From Lacinutrix himadriensis (GTDB lineage Bacteria; Bacteroidota; Bacteroidia; Flavobacteriales; Flavobacteriaceae): a stretch of 64,000 nt of DNA. Of this stretch, positions 1 to 9,348 are shown one piece after another. Below the pieces are notes generated by a model. The model was not told the DNA's origin. It saw nothing but the letters and a program-made list of their open reading frames with translations, and made no database searches. Numbering within the stretch: the stretch's first letter is position 1; each line of letters starts with the position of its first letter. The DNA is taken from assembly GCF_001418105.1 (NCBI RefSeq), contig NZ_LIQI01000022.1:310001-374000 (forward strand), in the 5' to 3' direction. The position numbers were made by a program, and so were the translations under genes.

Positions 1-586
1 AAAACAAGACGCTATTATTCCTTTTGAATGCATTACCAGAGCAGAACGTTTAAACGACGAAGTGTTACAACTTTTAAAAGAAGCAGGTTGTTATCGAATT
101 TGGATTGGTGCAGAAAGTGGTTCGCAAAAAATCATTGATGCCATGGACAGACGTGTGGATGTAGATGTTGTAAAAAAGGCGATTCAGAAAACCAATGCTT
201 TACATATAGAAACAGGAACTTTTATCATGGTTGGTTATCCTGGAGAAGAGGAAGAGGATATTATAAAAACCATTGCCTATTTAAAAGCTGCAAACCCGAC
301 GCACTTTACCATAACAAAAGCGTATCCTATAAAAGGAACATCGCTGTACACTGAAATTGAAAAAAGCATTACAGTACAACCAAACTGGGAAACATCGACA
401 GATAGAGATATTGATTTTAAGCGGAAATATTCCCGGAAATATTATGATTTTGCAGTAAAACATATTGTTAATGAAGTAAACTACAATAAAGAAGTTTTAA
501 AAGGAAAAGATAAAAACAACCTACTTTATTTAAAATTAAAAACGAAATCGCAACTTGCCTATTTAGGTATGAAAATCTATAAATAA
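1..586 (+). CDS. B12-binding-type radical SAM protein, C-terminal part (cut by window start)
   Basis: The reading frame is open from base 2, so the true start lies outside the window. A GTG at 62 is only an internal codon. The visible part has the hallmarks of the C-terminal half of the Elp3/MiaB-like radical SAM fold: an IWIGAESGSQ segment, a GTFIMVGYPGEEEED segment and an AYPIKGTSLY segment. The CxxxCxxC iron-sulfur motif would lie upstream, out of view. It resembles the radical SAM gene at 7149 (GAETGN and GMPADTEEQ segments), so the two flank the glycan-type cluster as paralogs. The substrate cannot be told; a methyltransferase or C-C bond enzyme acting on a glycan or lipid is an inference from the neighbours. 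Confidence 0.85.
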   Translation, partial: KQDAIIPFECITRAERLNDEVLQLLKEAGCYRIWIGAESGSQKIIDAMDRRVDVDVVKKAIQKTNALHIETGTFIMVGYPGEEEEDIIKTIAYLKAANPTHFTITKAYPIKGTSLYTEIEKSITVQPNWETSTDRDIDFKRKYSRKYYDFAVKHIVNEVNYNKEVLKGKDKNNLLYLKLKTKSQLAYLGMKIYK

Positions 587-1027
587 TGGAATTAGACTTT
601 TTATACGTAAAAAATAACGTTGGTTATTTAACCGAAAAGCACCCAATTTATATATGCCGATATTTTTAAAACAAATGCTTTTAAATACCAATTTGATATG
701 ATAACACTAAATGCTTGTGTGCAATATTTTTCAGGTTTTAAAGTCTTACTTTCTACCTTAAAAACTTTTTTAAAACCTAAAGGAGAGATTCACATTATTG
801 ATAGTCTGTTTTATAAACCAATTGATATTGCAGATGCAAAAAAAAGAACGCTTAGCTACTATACCCAATTAGGCTTTCCAGAAATGGCTTCGCTTTATTT
901 TCATCATTCGGAAGAAAACATTCAAGGTTTTGAAGTATTGTATAAAAAAAAGAATAAAATATTAAGGAAGGTTTTAAATGTAAAAGATTCTCCTTTTTGT
1001 TGGTATAAAACTACTGGAAATCTTTAA
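586..1027 (+). pseudogene. Remnant of a class I SAM-dependent methyltransferase (frameshift, motif I missing)
   Basis: An ATG at 586 overlaps the stop codon of the preceding gene and opens a short frame that stops at about 670. The next frame, open from 632 to 1027, continues with IYADIFKTNAF, then FDMITLNACVQYF and LKPKGEIHIIDS, which look like the central and C-terminal motifs of a small class I methyltransferase. Removing one C from the CCC run at 642-644 joins the two frames. No glycine-rich SAM-binding motif I fits between the first ten codons and this region, so the N-terminal domain also seems to have been deleted. That makes it a genuine remnant rather than a sequencing error alone. 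An intact methyltransferase follows 5 bases later. Confidence 0.65.
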
Positions 1028-1032
1028 TTATT

Positions 1033-1815
1033 TTGAATTATTTAAATTACATAGCGAAGAGTTTTAGGATTAACCAGCATCCCTATGGAAAAAAAGGTAC
1101 GCAAGTACTACTAAACCATTTACCTAAAAACAAAATTGAAATTTTAGAAATTGGATGTGGCACTGGGCATACAGCAAGTATACTACATGCTCACAAGAAT
1201 ATTTTTAAGTATACAGGAATTGATGTTTCTAATGAAATGATATGTGCTTGCGAAGAAAGAAAAAGCCATTTAAAAATGGAAAATTACAAATTCATACATC
1301 ATACTAATAAAAATTCTTATCCTTTTAAACCAAATAGTTTTGATGTTGTTTTTTGTGAATCTGTAATTGCTTTACAAGACCTAAATAGTTTAAACATCAT
1401 TTTAGCAGAGGTAAATAAAGTACTTAAACGTAATGGCTTGTTGATATTAAATGAATCTTTATGGAAAGAACCTATTAGCTCCGAAATAATTAATAAAAGA
1501 AATCAAGAAATCCTTAAAAGGTATAAATTAATTCAAGCATCTAATATTGCTAAACCGAGTACTCTAAAGAACATTTTATCAAAATCTAACTTAAAACCTA
1601 TCGTTTTTAAACCGCTACGTTTTTTTATTAATACATTAGACGACCAACAAAATAATAACGAAAGTGAAAAGTTCACTAGAAAAAAAATAATCAAATCTAT
1701 TTTTAATCCTAATCTATTAAACAGTTATCTCTATTTTAAATATTGGAATTTTCGTTTCAGAAAACACGGAAGCTTTATTGAACCTTATTTTATAGTTTGC
1801 AAAAAAGAATGTTAA
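1033..1815 (+). CDS. Class I SAM-dependent methyltransferase
   Basis: This 260-residue protein has a clear SAM-binding motif I, LEIGCGTGHT, near residues 37-46. An acidic residue after the second strand (YTGIDVSNEM) and a later motif (FDVVFCESVIALQDL) followed by VNKVLKRNGLLILNES complete the Methyltransf_11-like pattern. I take the TTG at 1033 as the start because no ATG precedes motif I in a suitable place and the Bacteroidota use TTG at times. The last bases overlap the start of the ABC transporter gene (ATG at 1809), so the two are likely translationally coupled. The target is unknown; the surrounding glycosyltransferases and sulfotransferases suggest a sugar or lipid-linked glycan. Confidence 0.85.
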   Translation: MNYLNYIAKSFRINQHPYGKKGTQVLLNHLPKNKIEILEIGCGTGHTASILHAHKNIFKYTGIDVSNEMICACEERKSHLKMENYKFIHHTNKNSYPFKPNSFDVVFCESVIALQDLNSLNIILAEVNKVLKRNGLLILNESLWKEPISSEIINKRNQEILKRYKLIQASNIAKPSTLKNILSKSNLKPIVFKPLRFFINTLDDQQNNNESEKFTRKKIIKSIFNPNLLNSYLYFKYWNFRFRKHGSFIEPYFIVCKKEC

Positions 1816-3482
1816 AACTAATATTACATATCATACCAAAACCGTTTCGAAGTTTATCGATAAGATATCTTCTACTCTCGCTTGTTAATGTATTTCTGGA
1901 TTTACTTTCCATAGCATATATAATTCCGCTATTCATTTTTATTTTAGACGAAACCAAAATACCTGATTTTGTAAATAAGTTGCCTTTTTTTAATAGCGCT
2001 AATTTATATGCTTGGGTTATTGGTGGTATTGTTCTGTTTATTATTAAAAATATCATTCAAACCTTTATCATAAAATTTCAGTCTCGTTTAGTTTTTGATA
2101 TAGCAACAGAACTTTCCTTTAATCTTGCCTCCGATTTTTTAAAAAAACCATTTAGTGCGTTACAAAACATCAACAAAGGGAAAGAGTTACATAAAATTCA
2201 AATGTCGGGTGCAGAGTTTGCAAATAATATTCTACTCTCTATTAATTATATATTTACAGAGACTTTAGTGATACTTATCTTACTTACGGTTAGTTTATTT
2301 TTGTATCCTATTTTAACCCTTTACATCCTTTGTTTTGCTCTTATTTGTTTGTTATCTCTCTATTTTTTCAAACAAAGAAAAATTAAAAACATAAGCGCTT
2401 CCATAAAAAAAAGATATGCTTCTACCTCTTCCAATTTACTCAACATATTAAATGGATTTTTAGAAATTAGAAGTTTAAAAAAAGAAGATTATTTCGAATT
2501 AAAATTTAAAAAATCTTTAAAAAAATTCAATGCTAATTTTGTTCAGCTAAAAACAATACAGAATTCTAACATAAAGTACCTCGAGATATTTTTAATAATA
2601 GGACTTTCCTTTTTTATCATTTTTATAAAAAATTTGGCAGACCCAGAAACCAATAGAATAGTCTTAACTTCTTTTATTGCGGGTATATCTCTTAAATTAT
2701 TTCCGTCTTTAAATAAAATCATTTTAAGTATTACTAACATCAAATCATTTAGCTATACTATGGATGTTTTCAAAGATTTAAATAATAAAAAGAATCTTAA
2801 TTATAATACAAAGCCTTTTAAAAACACATTAGAATTACGAAACATTTCTTTTGGTTATAATCCGTCAAAACTAATTTTAGACTCCGTAAACCTAACCATA
2901 AACAAAGGCGAAATAATTGCAATAAAAGGAAAATCTGGTATTGGAAAAACAACACTTCTAAATATAATATTAGGTATGATTACTCCTTCTAGTGGTGAAA
3001 AATATCTGGATAATACGTTAATAAAATTGGATGATCTTTTATTTAATATAGCCTCTTATGTGCCACAACATCCATTTATATTTAATGGAACGATATTAGA
3101 AAATATTGTTATTGGAACAGCTAAAAAAGATATTGATTTTGAAAAAATAGCACACTTATTAGAAACATTCCAATTAACAGACTACCTAAACAACCTACCA
3201 GATAAACTAGAAACAAAACTATCTCACGACTCATTAACACTTTCTGGCGGACAAAAACAACGCATTGCATTAATTCGAGCTTTGTATAGCAACCCTGAAC
3301 TATTAATCTTAGACGAGGCTACAAATCAACTAGATGACGCATTAGAAGCAAGCATCTTAACGTATTTAAAAAATCGTGCAAAAGAAAATAATTTCGCTGT
3401 TATTATTGCTTCACACTCCACGAACATAGATCAGATTATAGAAAAAAGTTACGACATTAATACTTTAAAAAGGACATCGTAA
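1809..3482 (+). CDS. ABC transporter, fused permease and ATP-binding protein
   Basis: This is a half-transporter of about 558 residues. The first 310 residues are hydrophobic with about six membrane spans. The C-terminal ATPase has Walker A GKSGIGKTT near residue 374, the signature LSGGQKQRIALIRAL near 478 and Walker B LLILDEAT near 498. The arrangement is that of MsbA/PglK-type exporters that flip lipid-linked oligosaccharides or export lipids and peptides. The frame extends to a TTG at 1797, but the ATG at 1809 overlaps the stop of the methyltransferase and gives a normal N-terminus. Glycosyltransferase genes follow, so a flippase or exporter for a lipid-linked glycan is the most likely role (inference). 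Confidence 0.88.
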   Translation: MLKLILHIIPKPFRSLSIRYLLLSLVNVFLDLLSIAYIIPLFIFILDETKIPDFVNKLPFFNSANLYAWVIGGIVLFIIKNIIQTFIIKFQSRLVFDIATELSFNLASDFLKKPFSALQNINKGKELHKIQMSGAEFANNILLSINYIFTETLVILILLTVSLFLYPILTLYILCFALICLLSLYFFKQRKIKNISASIKKRYASTSSNLLNILNGFLEIRSLKKEDYFELKFKKSLKKFNANFVQLKTIQNSNIKYLEIFLIIGLSFFIIFIKNLADPETNRIVLTSFIAGISLKLFPSLNKIILSITNIKSFSYTMDVFKDLNNKKNLNYNTKPFKNTLELRNISFGYNPSKLILDSVNLTINKGEIIAIKGKSGIGKTTLLNIILGMITPSSGEKYLDNTLIKLDDLLFNIASYVPQHPFIFNGTILENIVIGTAKKDIDFEKIAHLLETFQLTDYLNNLPDKLETKLSHDSLTLSGGQKQRIALIRALYSNPELLILDEATNQLDDALEASILTYLKNRAKENNFAVIIASHSTNIDQIIEKSYDINTLKRTS

Positions 3483-3483
3483 A

Positions 3484-4518
3484 TTGAAAAAGCACCTTGT
3501 TATATTAACACCTGGTTTTCCTGAAAATGAAGAAGATTCAACATGTATTCCTGCGCTTCAAATTTTCGTTAAAAAACTAGTAAATACAAATACTATTACT
3601 GTATCAGTAGTCACCTTATATTATCCTAATAAAAGAACGTCGTATAACTGGAATGGCATTAAAGTAACAGCACTAGCTTTACCAACAAACAAATTACAAA
3701 AACCCATTTCTTTATTTAAAACCTGGAAGCAATTAAAACAGATTCATAAAGACAATCCGATAGATACCATACATTCGTTTTGGCTGGGAGAATGTGCATT
3801 TTCAGGATATTATTTTTCAAAACAAAATAAGCTAAACCATGTAACAACTTTAATGGGACAAGATGCCAATCACAAAAATATTTTCTCCAGGCTTTTACCT
3901 TTAAAAAAAATAGCCTTAATAACATTATCTAATTTTCATCAGCAAACGTTATTAAACAACTTCAATATTCCTTCTAAAATAATACCTTGGGGAGTACATG
4001 CTGAAATAACAGAAAACAAAACTTCAGAAAAAACGATAGATATTATTGGTATTGGTTCTTTAATTCCTCTTAAAAATTACAGTTTATTTCTTGATATAAT
4101 TAAGAATCTCAAATTAGATTATCCAGATATAAACGCCGTAATCATTGGAGATGGAAAAGAAAAAAAAGCACTTTTAATGCAAATTAAAACGCTGCAACTA
4201 GAAAAAAACATCAAATTATTAGGAGCACTTTCCTATACTAAAACGCAAGAATTTCTATCCAAATCGAAAGTTTTACTACATACCAGTAATTATGAATCTT
4301 TCGGGATGGTGTTTGCCGAAGCTTTGGCCTTAAAAACACCTATAGTTTCTAGACCTATTGGCATAGCAAACAAAAGTGATTTCTGGCAGCTTGGAAACAC
4401 GAAAGAAGAACTCCTTATTGGTTGTAAAAAAATGCTGTTAAAAAATACTTTTGAAGCCACTAAATTATACAATATTAGTGATACTGTTAACGCTTATTTA
4501 AAATTGTATCATGTTTAA
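3484..4518 (+). CDS. Glycosyltransferase, GT4-like (GT-B fold)
   Basis: This 344-residue protein starts at a TTG one base after the ABC transporter stop. It begins with a Rossmann-type strand (HLVILTPGFPENEE), as GT-B enzymes do. The C-terminal Glycos_transf_1 domain starts around DIIGIGSLIPLKNYSLFLD and contains the donor-binding motif YESFGMVFAEALALKTP around residues 270-286, with the E-x7-E spacing typical of GT4. It presumably transfers a sugar from a nucleotide-activated donor to a lipid-linked acceptor in the cytoplasm. Donor and acceptor cannot be inferred. It lies in a tight run of genes (1033-6008) with overlaps or one-base gaps, consistent with one operon. Confidence 0.9.
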   Translation: MKKHLVILTPGFPENEEDSTCIPALQIFVKKLVNTNTITVSVVTLYYPNKRTSYNWNGIKVTALALPTNKLQKPISLFKTWKQLKQIHKDNPIDTIHSFWLGECAFSGYYFSKQNKLNHVTTLMGQDANHKNIFSRLLPLKKIALITLSNFHQQTLLNNFNIPSKIIPWGVHAEITENKTSEKTIDIIGIGSLIPLKNYSLFLDIIKNLKLDYPDINAVIIGDGKEKKALLMQIKTLQLEKNIKLLGALSYTKTQEFLSKSKVLLHTSNYESFGMVFAEALALKTPIVSRPIGIANKSDFWQLGNTKEELLIGCKKMLLKNTFEATKLYNISDTVNAYLKLYHV

Positions 4519-5275
4519 ATACTTAAAAAAAGCACTTAAATCCTTTGCTTTTTTCTTTTGGAAAACTATGTTCTTCAAGAAAAAACAGCAATACATTTTT
4601 ATAATGGCACATCCTAGAAGTGGAAGCTCTTTACTTATGCAGCTTCTAACTAATAATAAAGAAGTGATTGGTTTTGGAGAGTATTTTACAAAATACAAAA
4701 CGAATCTTTCCCTTGAAAAATTCGAGTTTGATATTAGAAGAAAAACAAACTCTCTTTTAAGAAATAAAAAATATGTTGCAAATCAAATTAACGACAATTC
4801 GATTACTCAAAACTTCCATTTAGCAAATTACAAGAACATAAAGTATATCTTCTTAATACGGAAACCACAAGAGTCTCTATCAAGTCTGTTGCAATTATCT
4901 GAAAAAAAGTTAGGACATAGTAATCCTGCCGAAGCACTTAAAATATATACAGAAAGGTTACACTATTTTTTAAAGGAAACACCTAAAATACCATCTGAAA
5001 ATAGATTTTTCCTAACCTATGAGCAGCTAACTAAAAACACCGAAAACACATTAAAAGAACTATCTTTATTCTTAGACCTAAAGTCTCCTTTAACCTCGAA
5101 GTATCAAATTGAAAAATACACTCAAATTTGGGGAGATCCTTCAGAAAACATAAAAAAAGGAGATATCATTACAACCAATTCTGTTCAAATAAAATTAGAT
5201 GAAGAGATACTATTTAAAGCAGAAAAAGAATATGATAAAATAATGGCCTTGTTATTCAAAGAATATGAAAATTAA
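4511..5275 (+). CDS. Sulfotransferase family protein
   Basis: The 254-residue protein carries the 5'-phosphosulfate loop typical of PAPS-dependent sulfotransferases (HPRSGSSLLMQLL, residues 34-46) and a downstream segment, LIRKPQESLSSLLQL, fitting the 3'-phosphate-binding region with its conserved Arg and Ser. The family moves sulfate from PAPS to a hydroxyl or amine of a carbohydrate or small molecule. The ATG at 4511 overlaps the last 8 bases of the glycosyltransferase gene, and the next sulfotransferase-like gene overlaps its end by 11 bases, so the three are probably co-translated. A basic aromatic stretch at the N-terminus (FKYLKKALKSFAFFFWKTMFF) may touch the membrane. The acceptor is likely the glycan made by this cluster. 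Confidence 0.85.
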   Translation: MFKYLKKALKSFAFFFWKTMFFKKKQQYIFIMAHPRSGSSLLMQLLTNNKEVIGFGEYFTKYKTNLSLEKFEFDIRRKTNSLLRNKKYVANQINDNSITQNFHLANYKNIKYIFLIRKPQESLSSLLQLSEKKLGHSNPAEALKIYTERLHYFLKETPKIPSENRFFLTYEQLTKNTENTLKELSLFLDLKSPLTSKYQIEKYTQIWGDPSENIKKGDIITTNSVQIKLDEEILFKAEKEYDKIMALLFKEYEN

Positions 5276-6008
5276 AATATATGGTGAGCGAAACAGCGGC
5301 ACTAATTATTTGGAAAAACTGATAGAAGCCAACCTAAAAGTTGCACTTATAAAATTCCGAATTAATTGGTGGTCTCTATTTTTATTAAAAACAATCCCAT
5401 ATGATTTTGTTCAAGATCTAATATATAGGTTACAAAGAAAAAAAACATTAGGATGGAAACATGGTTGCCCAAGTATACGTGAAATTGAATCTTATAATTC
5501 TAATACACTTGTAATAATAACCATTACCAAAAACCCTTATAGTTTTTTAAGCTCTTTATACAAAAACCCATACCATATTAAAGGCAAAAAACCAGAAAGC
5601 TTAGCCCGTTTTATTACCAAAAAATGGACTACAAGAAAAAGAGATTTGTGCAACAAAAAACACTTAGAATCTCCTATATCCTTATGGGATATAAAAAACA
5701 AAGCGTATCTAGATTTAAAAAACAAAGTATCCAAAAAGGTTATAAACATTACTTATGAAGAACTTCTAGAAAACCCAGAACTGTGCATACAAAATATTGC
5801 GAGTAAAGGAAACATAGAATTTGTAGCAGACAAGTTTCAAAACCATTTAACATCTACTAAAGACTCTAAATTAACCTTTGATAATTATAAAGAATATTAC
5901 CTAAAAGAAAAATGGGAAAACGATTTTAGTAAAAATGATTTTGCATATATAAATACCAAAGTGGACCAGGAGTTAATGGCATGTTTTAATTACAAAAAAC
6001 ATACTTAA
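5265..6008 (+). CDS. Sulfotransferase-like P-loop protein
   Basis: This protein of 247 residues starts with a P-loop-like motif, YGERNSGTNYLEKLIE (residues 5-20), the variant seen in a divergent group of sulfotransferase-like proteins from polysaccharide clusters. A second segment, ITKNPYSFLSSLYKNP around residue 88, matches the place of the 3'-phosphate-binding motif. A YEELLENPELCIQNIA segment follows, as is usual for sulfotransferases (yEdL...P). It overlaps the preceding sulfotransferase gene by 11 bases and is the last plus-strand gene before a convergent glycosyltransferase. Its precise acceptor is unknown. The pair of different sulfotransferases suggests sulfation at more than one site. 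Confidence 0.75.
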   Translation: MKIKIYGERNSGTNYLEKLIEANLKVALIKFRINWWSLFLLKTIPYDFVQDLIYRLQRKKTLGWKHGCPSIREIESYNSNTLVIITITKNPYSFLSSLYKNPYHIKGKKPESLARFITKKWTTRKRDLCNKKHLESPISLWDIKNKAYLDLKNKVSKKVINITYEELLENPELCIQNIASKGNIEFVADKFQNHLTSTKDSKLTFDNYKEYYLKEKWENDFSKNDFAYINTKVDQELMACFNYKKHT

Positions 6009-6028
6009 TCTTTAAAGCTAAACGTCTC

Positions 6029-7117
6029 TTAATCTAATTGCTTTATTTTTTCTGCAATAGCTTTATTGGAGAGTTCTTTATCAAACCAATGCAAAACTTC
6101 TTTTCTTTGAAAATCTAAGTCTTGTTTTTTTAAATGGAATAATATTTGTTTTAATTCTTCAGAATTTCCTGGAGAATACATAAAACCAAATCTTCCATTA
6201 TCCAACATTTTTTTAAATGCTGGTATGTTAGTAACTATTGGTATACAACCACAGGCCATAGCTTCTATTAAAGAAAAAGGGCCTCCTTCTTTATAAGAAC
6301 CTAAAATAAAAAAAGTGCTTTCTCTAAAATAATGTTCTATATCCGCATGTGGCACCTTACCAATTAATATCACATTACTTTCTAATTTATTCTTTTTAAT
6401 GGTAGACTTCACTGTTTCGAATAAAATATCTGAATCAAAAATCATTTTTAAAATTGCCTTTTTATCTGTTTTCACATATTCTGAAAAAGCTTCTAATATT
6501 GTCAAAGGATCTTTATTTTTATCCAATCTTCCAACCCATAAAAAATGACTAGGTAACTTAATACCGTTCTCTAGATAACTAAATTTTGTAGAACCTTCTA
6601 CACACTCTAAAATCTTATCTTCAGATTTAATAATATTCCTATCCACCCATTCCTTTCCCATTTCTTTTGCCGTAAACAAATAAGACTCCACATACCTATC
6701 TGCTAATTTATATAAAGGCTCTAGTGTTTTTCTAGGTAATCTATCTGCATGATCTCTAACAATAAACCTTGTAGATGCATCTAACATAATTTTTAATAAA
6801 ACAATAAAATGAGGATACCCTAAACCATCAATAAACACAATATCAGGCTTAAACCTCTTAATAGCGAGAAATTGTTTTATCGGGATTATAAGTTTAGATT
6901 TAAAAAAAGCACGGAAATAATTAAACGTTACTTTTTTATAATTAAAACACACGGTTTTACCTATTCTATCAAACACCTGAATATCATAATGGTTTGTCAG
7001 CTCATATAAATAATCAAATGATTGATAATACTTTGTAATTTTGTATTTTGCCTTTTTGACACTTGGAATAGGAAAAAAATTAACAATAGCAAGTTTCGTT
7101 TTTGATGTTTTATTCAT
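6029..7117 (-). CDS. Glycosyltransferase, GT4-like
   Basis: This protein of about 362 residues has a GT-B layout: an N-terminal domain with a VFIDGLGYPHFIVLLK-type acceptor half, then FLWVGRLDKNKDPLTILEAF at the domain boundary, and GSYKEGGPFSLIEAMACGC with the E-x7-E donor motif. The open frame runs up to 7192, but the extra 25 residues are hydrophobic and overlap the start of the divergent radical SAM gene, so I chose the ATG at 7117. That leaves a 31-base gap between divergent starts. It converges with the sulfotransferase gene (20-base gap). It probably adds a sugar to the same surface glycan; donor and acceptor are not predictable. Confidence 0.88.
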   Translation of the reverse strand: MNKTSKTKLAIVNFFPIPSVKKAKYKITKYYQSFDYLYELTNHYDIQVFDRIGKTVCFNYKKVTFNYFRAFFKSKLIIPIKQFLAIKRFKPDIVFIDGLGYPHFIVLLKIMLDASTRFIVRDHADRLPRKTLEPLYKLADRYVESYLFTAKEMGKEWVDRNIIKSEDKILECVEGSTKFSYLENGIKLPSHFLWVGRLDKNKDPLTILEAFSEYVKTDKKAILKMIFDSDILFETVKSTIKKNKLESNVILIGKVPHADIEHYFRESTFFILGSYKEGGPFSLIEAMACGCIPIVTNIPAFKKMLDNGRFGFMYSPGNSEELKQILFHLKKQDLDFQRKEVLHWFDKELSNKAIAEKIKQLD

Positions 7118-7148
7118 TAAAATTAAAAGTATACAAATTAAACCAGAT

Positions 7149-8672
7149 ATGCCTAATAACAAAATCATAATATTCAATCCTAAAAGTGCCAATGGTAAAC
7201 ATAGACTCCCAAATTCTATTTTACAAGTTGGTGCTGCTATACATGGAAAATACGACTATGTTTTTGTAGATGGGAATACAGAACCAGATCCTTGGAAAAC
7301 TATTTCAGACTATTTTAAAACTGGTGCCTTTAAGTATTTCTGCTCTACAGTAATGCCAGGACCTCAATTAAAACAAGCCATTCCTTTTACCAAAAAAATA
7401 AAAGAACTATATCCAGATTGCATAACCATTTGGGGAGGATACTTTGCCTCTAATCAATACAAAGCATGTCTAAATTCTGGTTATGTAGACTATATTGTTA
7501 ATGGACCAGGCGATAATACATTTCCGCAATTACTAGATGTTTTAGAAGGTAAAAGTGATGAAAAACTCATCCTAATTCGAAACCTCATTTTTAAAGATGC
7601 CGATGGTAAAATTATACAAACCGTTAAAGAAGCATTACTAAACCAAGATACTTTACCGCAATACCCTTACACTTATTTTAATACATTTTACCCTTTAGAA
7701 CGTTATCTAGCAAAGACCTTCATGGGTAAAAAAACATTCTCATATCACTCCAGTATGGGCTGCCCGTTTTCCTGTTCTTTTTGTGCTGTGGTACCTATTT
7801 ACAATGCCAAATGGAAAGCCAAATCTGCAGAAAACATATATAATGATGTTCGTTTTTTTAAAGAAAAATATAATATTGATGCTATCGAATTTCATGACAA
7901 TAATTTTTTTACCTCTAAAAAACGCGTATTAGAATTTTCACAATTGGTTTTAAACGACAATATAGAATGGTGGGGAGAAGGACGTATAGACACCATTAAT
8001 AAATACACAGATGAAGATTTAAAACTCATGCGAAAAGCGGGTTGCAAAATGATGTTTTTAGGTGCCGAAACAGGAAATGATGAAGTTCTAAAACAAATGA
8101 ATAAAGGTGGTACACAAAGTGGCCAAATGATTAAGGATTTTGTAAAACGAATGAAAAATGTAGATATCATTCCAGAACTTTCCTTTGTTCTAGGAATGCC
8201 TGCAGATACCGAAGAACAAGTGTACAAGCAAATACTTTGGGATATCAATTTCATTAAAGAGATTAAAGCAATCAACCCAAATACCGAAATAATCATTTAT
8301 TTATATAGTCCTGTACCAACGGAAGGCTCTGATTTATACCAACAAATTATAGATGCAGGTTTTTCGTTTCCGGAAACACTTGAAGAATGGATTGCTCCTA
8401 GTTGGGAAAAATTCGACTTACGAAAAAACCCATTAACACCATGGCTTAAGCCATACATGATAGACACTATTAAAAACTTTGAAACCGTTTTAAATGGATG
8501 CTACCCAACAGTAACCGACTTTAGAATTCGAGGTTATAAAAAAACAATCTTAACCGGAATTTCTAAATTAAGATACAAAACTGGGTTTTATAAATTTCCA
8601 TACGAAATCAAAGTATTACACAAAATATGGAAATATCGCCAACCAGAAATTGAAGGTTTTTATTCTGAATAA
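7149..8672 (+). CDS. B12-binding-domain radical SAM protein
   Basis: About 507 residues. An N-terminal cobalamin-binding-like Rossmann domain (ITIWGGYFASNQYKACL, then IVNGPGDNTFPQLLDVLEG) precedes the radical SAM core with the cluster ligands C205, C209 and C212 in CPFSCSFC. Later core motifs MMFLGAETGND and FVLGMPADTEEQ are present. The frame opens at 7041 but the ATG at 7149 gives the normal family N-terminus (MPNNKIIIFNPKSANGKHR). Enzymes of this class catalyse methylations or other radical reactions, often on sugars, lipids or natural products. Place in the cluster suggests a modification of the glycan or its lipid carrier; this is inference. It is followed by a methyltransferase gene 14 bases later. 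Confidence 0.88.
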   Translation: MPNNKIIIFNPKSANGKHRLPNSILQVGAAIHGKYDYVFVDGNTEPDPWKTISDYFKTGAFKYFCSTVMPGPQLKQAIPFTKKIKELYPDCITIWGGYFASNQYKACLNSGYVDYIVNGPGDNTFPQLLDVLEGKSDEKLILIRNLIFKDADGKIIQTVKEALLNQDTLPQYPYTYFNTFYPLERYLAKTFMGKKTFSYHSSMGCPFSCSFCAVVPIYNAKWKAKSAENIYNDVRFFKEKYNIDAIEFHDNNFFTSKKRVLEFSQLVLNDNIEWWGEGRIDTINKYTDEDLKLMRKAGCKMMFLGAETGNDEVLKQMNKGGTQSGQMIKDFVKRMKNVDIIPELSFVLGMPADTEEQVYKQILWDINFIKEIKAINPNTEIIIYLYSPVPTEGSDLYQQIIDAGFSFPETLEEWIAPSWEKFDLRKNPLTPWLKPYMIDTIKNFETVLNGCYPTVTDFRIRGYKKTILTGISKLRYKTGFYKFPYEIKVLHKIWKYRQPEIEGFYSE

Positions 8673-8686
8673 TTTTAATCGTTATC

Positions 8687-9346
8687 ATGAGGAGAGTTAT
8701 TAAAAAAATTCTAGATCCATTTTTAAAGTTTGGCTTTTCTAAGTACTACAAAAAGCCAAGAAAATACAGCTATGAAAATATCGAGGTTTTAGTATATCCC
8801 GAAGTATTTCCTCCGCATCTCACCATTAGCACCAAAATATTATTAGACTTTATTAAACCTTTAAACCTGCAAAATAAATCTGTTTTAGAGTTAGGTTGTG
8901 GTTCTGGAATCATCTCCTTATTCGCAAGTTCTAAAGGAGCAAATGTCACTGCTTCAGATATTAATTCTATCGCTTTAGATGCTTTAAAAATAGCTTCCAA
9001 GAAAAATAACGCAAGCATTTCCATTTTAAATTCAGACTTATTCGACGCTATTAAAAATAAATCGTTTGACTATATCATTATCAATCCGCCTTATTATCCT
9101 AAAAACCCAGAAAACATAAAAGAACAAGCATGGTTTTGCGGAGAAGATTTTGAATACTTTAAAAAGCTATTCCAACAACTTCCTAATTTCTTAAATAACA
9201 CGAATGCATTAATGATATTATCGCAAGATTGCAATATTAATAAAATTCAAGAAATTGCTTCAGAAAACAAGCTATTACTAGAGAGTGTTTTTGAAAAAAA
9301 AGTGTTTTCAGAAAAAAACTATATTTTTAAAATAACACGTTTATAG
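8687..9346 (+). CDS. SAM-dependent methyltransferase with NPPYY motif (HemK/RsmC-like)
   Basis: The 219-residue protein has motif I LELGCGSGIISLFA near residue 66, an acidic motif II (VTASDINSIALDALK) and motif IV NPPYY at residues 133-137. The NPPY signature is typical of methyltransferases acting on amide or amino nitrogens (PrmC, RlmG/RsmC, N6-adenine enzymes), unlike the C- and O-methyltransferase upstream. It is short for PrmC and lacks the usual N-terminal helical domain, so I do not assign a specific target. It lies 14 bases after the radical SAM gene and ends 2 bases before the convergent YgiQ-like gene. Confidence 0.82.
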   Translation: MRRVIKKILDPFLKFGFSKYYKKPRKYSYENIEVLVYPEVFPPHLTISTKILLDFIKPLNLQNKSVLELGCGSGIISLFASSKGANVTASDINSIALDALKIASKKNNASISILNSDLFDAIKNKSFDYIIINPPYYPKNPENIKEQAWFCGEDFEYFKKLFQQLPNFLNNTNALMILSQDCNINKIQEIASENKLLLESVFEKKVFSEKNYIFKITRL

Positions 9347-9348
9347 AC

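Noticed and set aside
7041-7192. Overlapping N-terminal extensions of the divergent glycosyltransferase and radical SAM genes
   Set aside because: Both extensions lie in the other gene's upstream region and do not fit their families. Internal ATGs at 7117 and 7149 give normal proteins.
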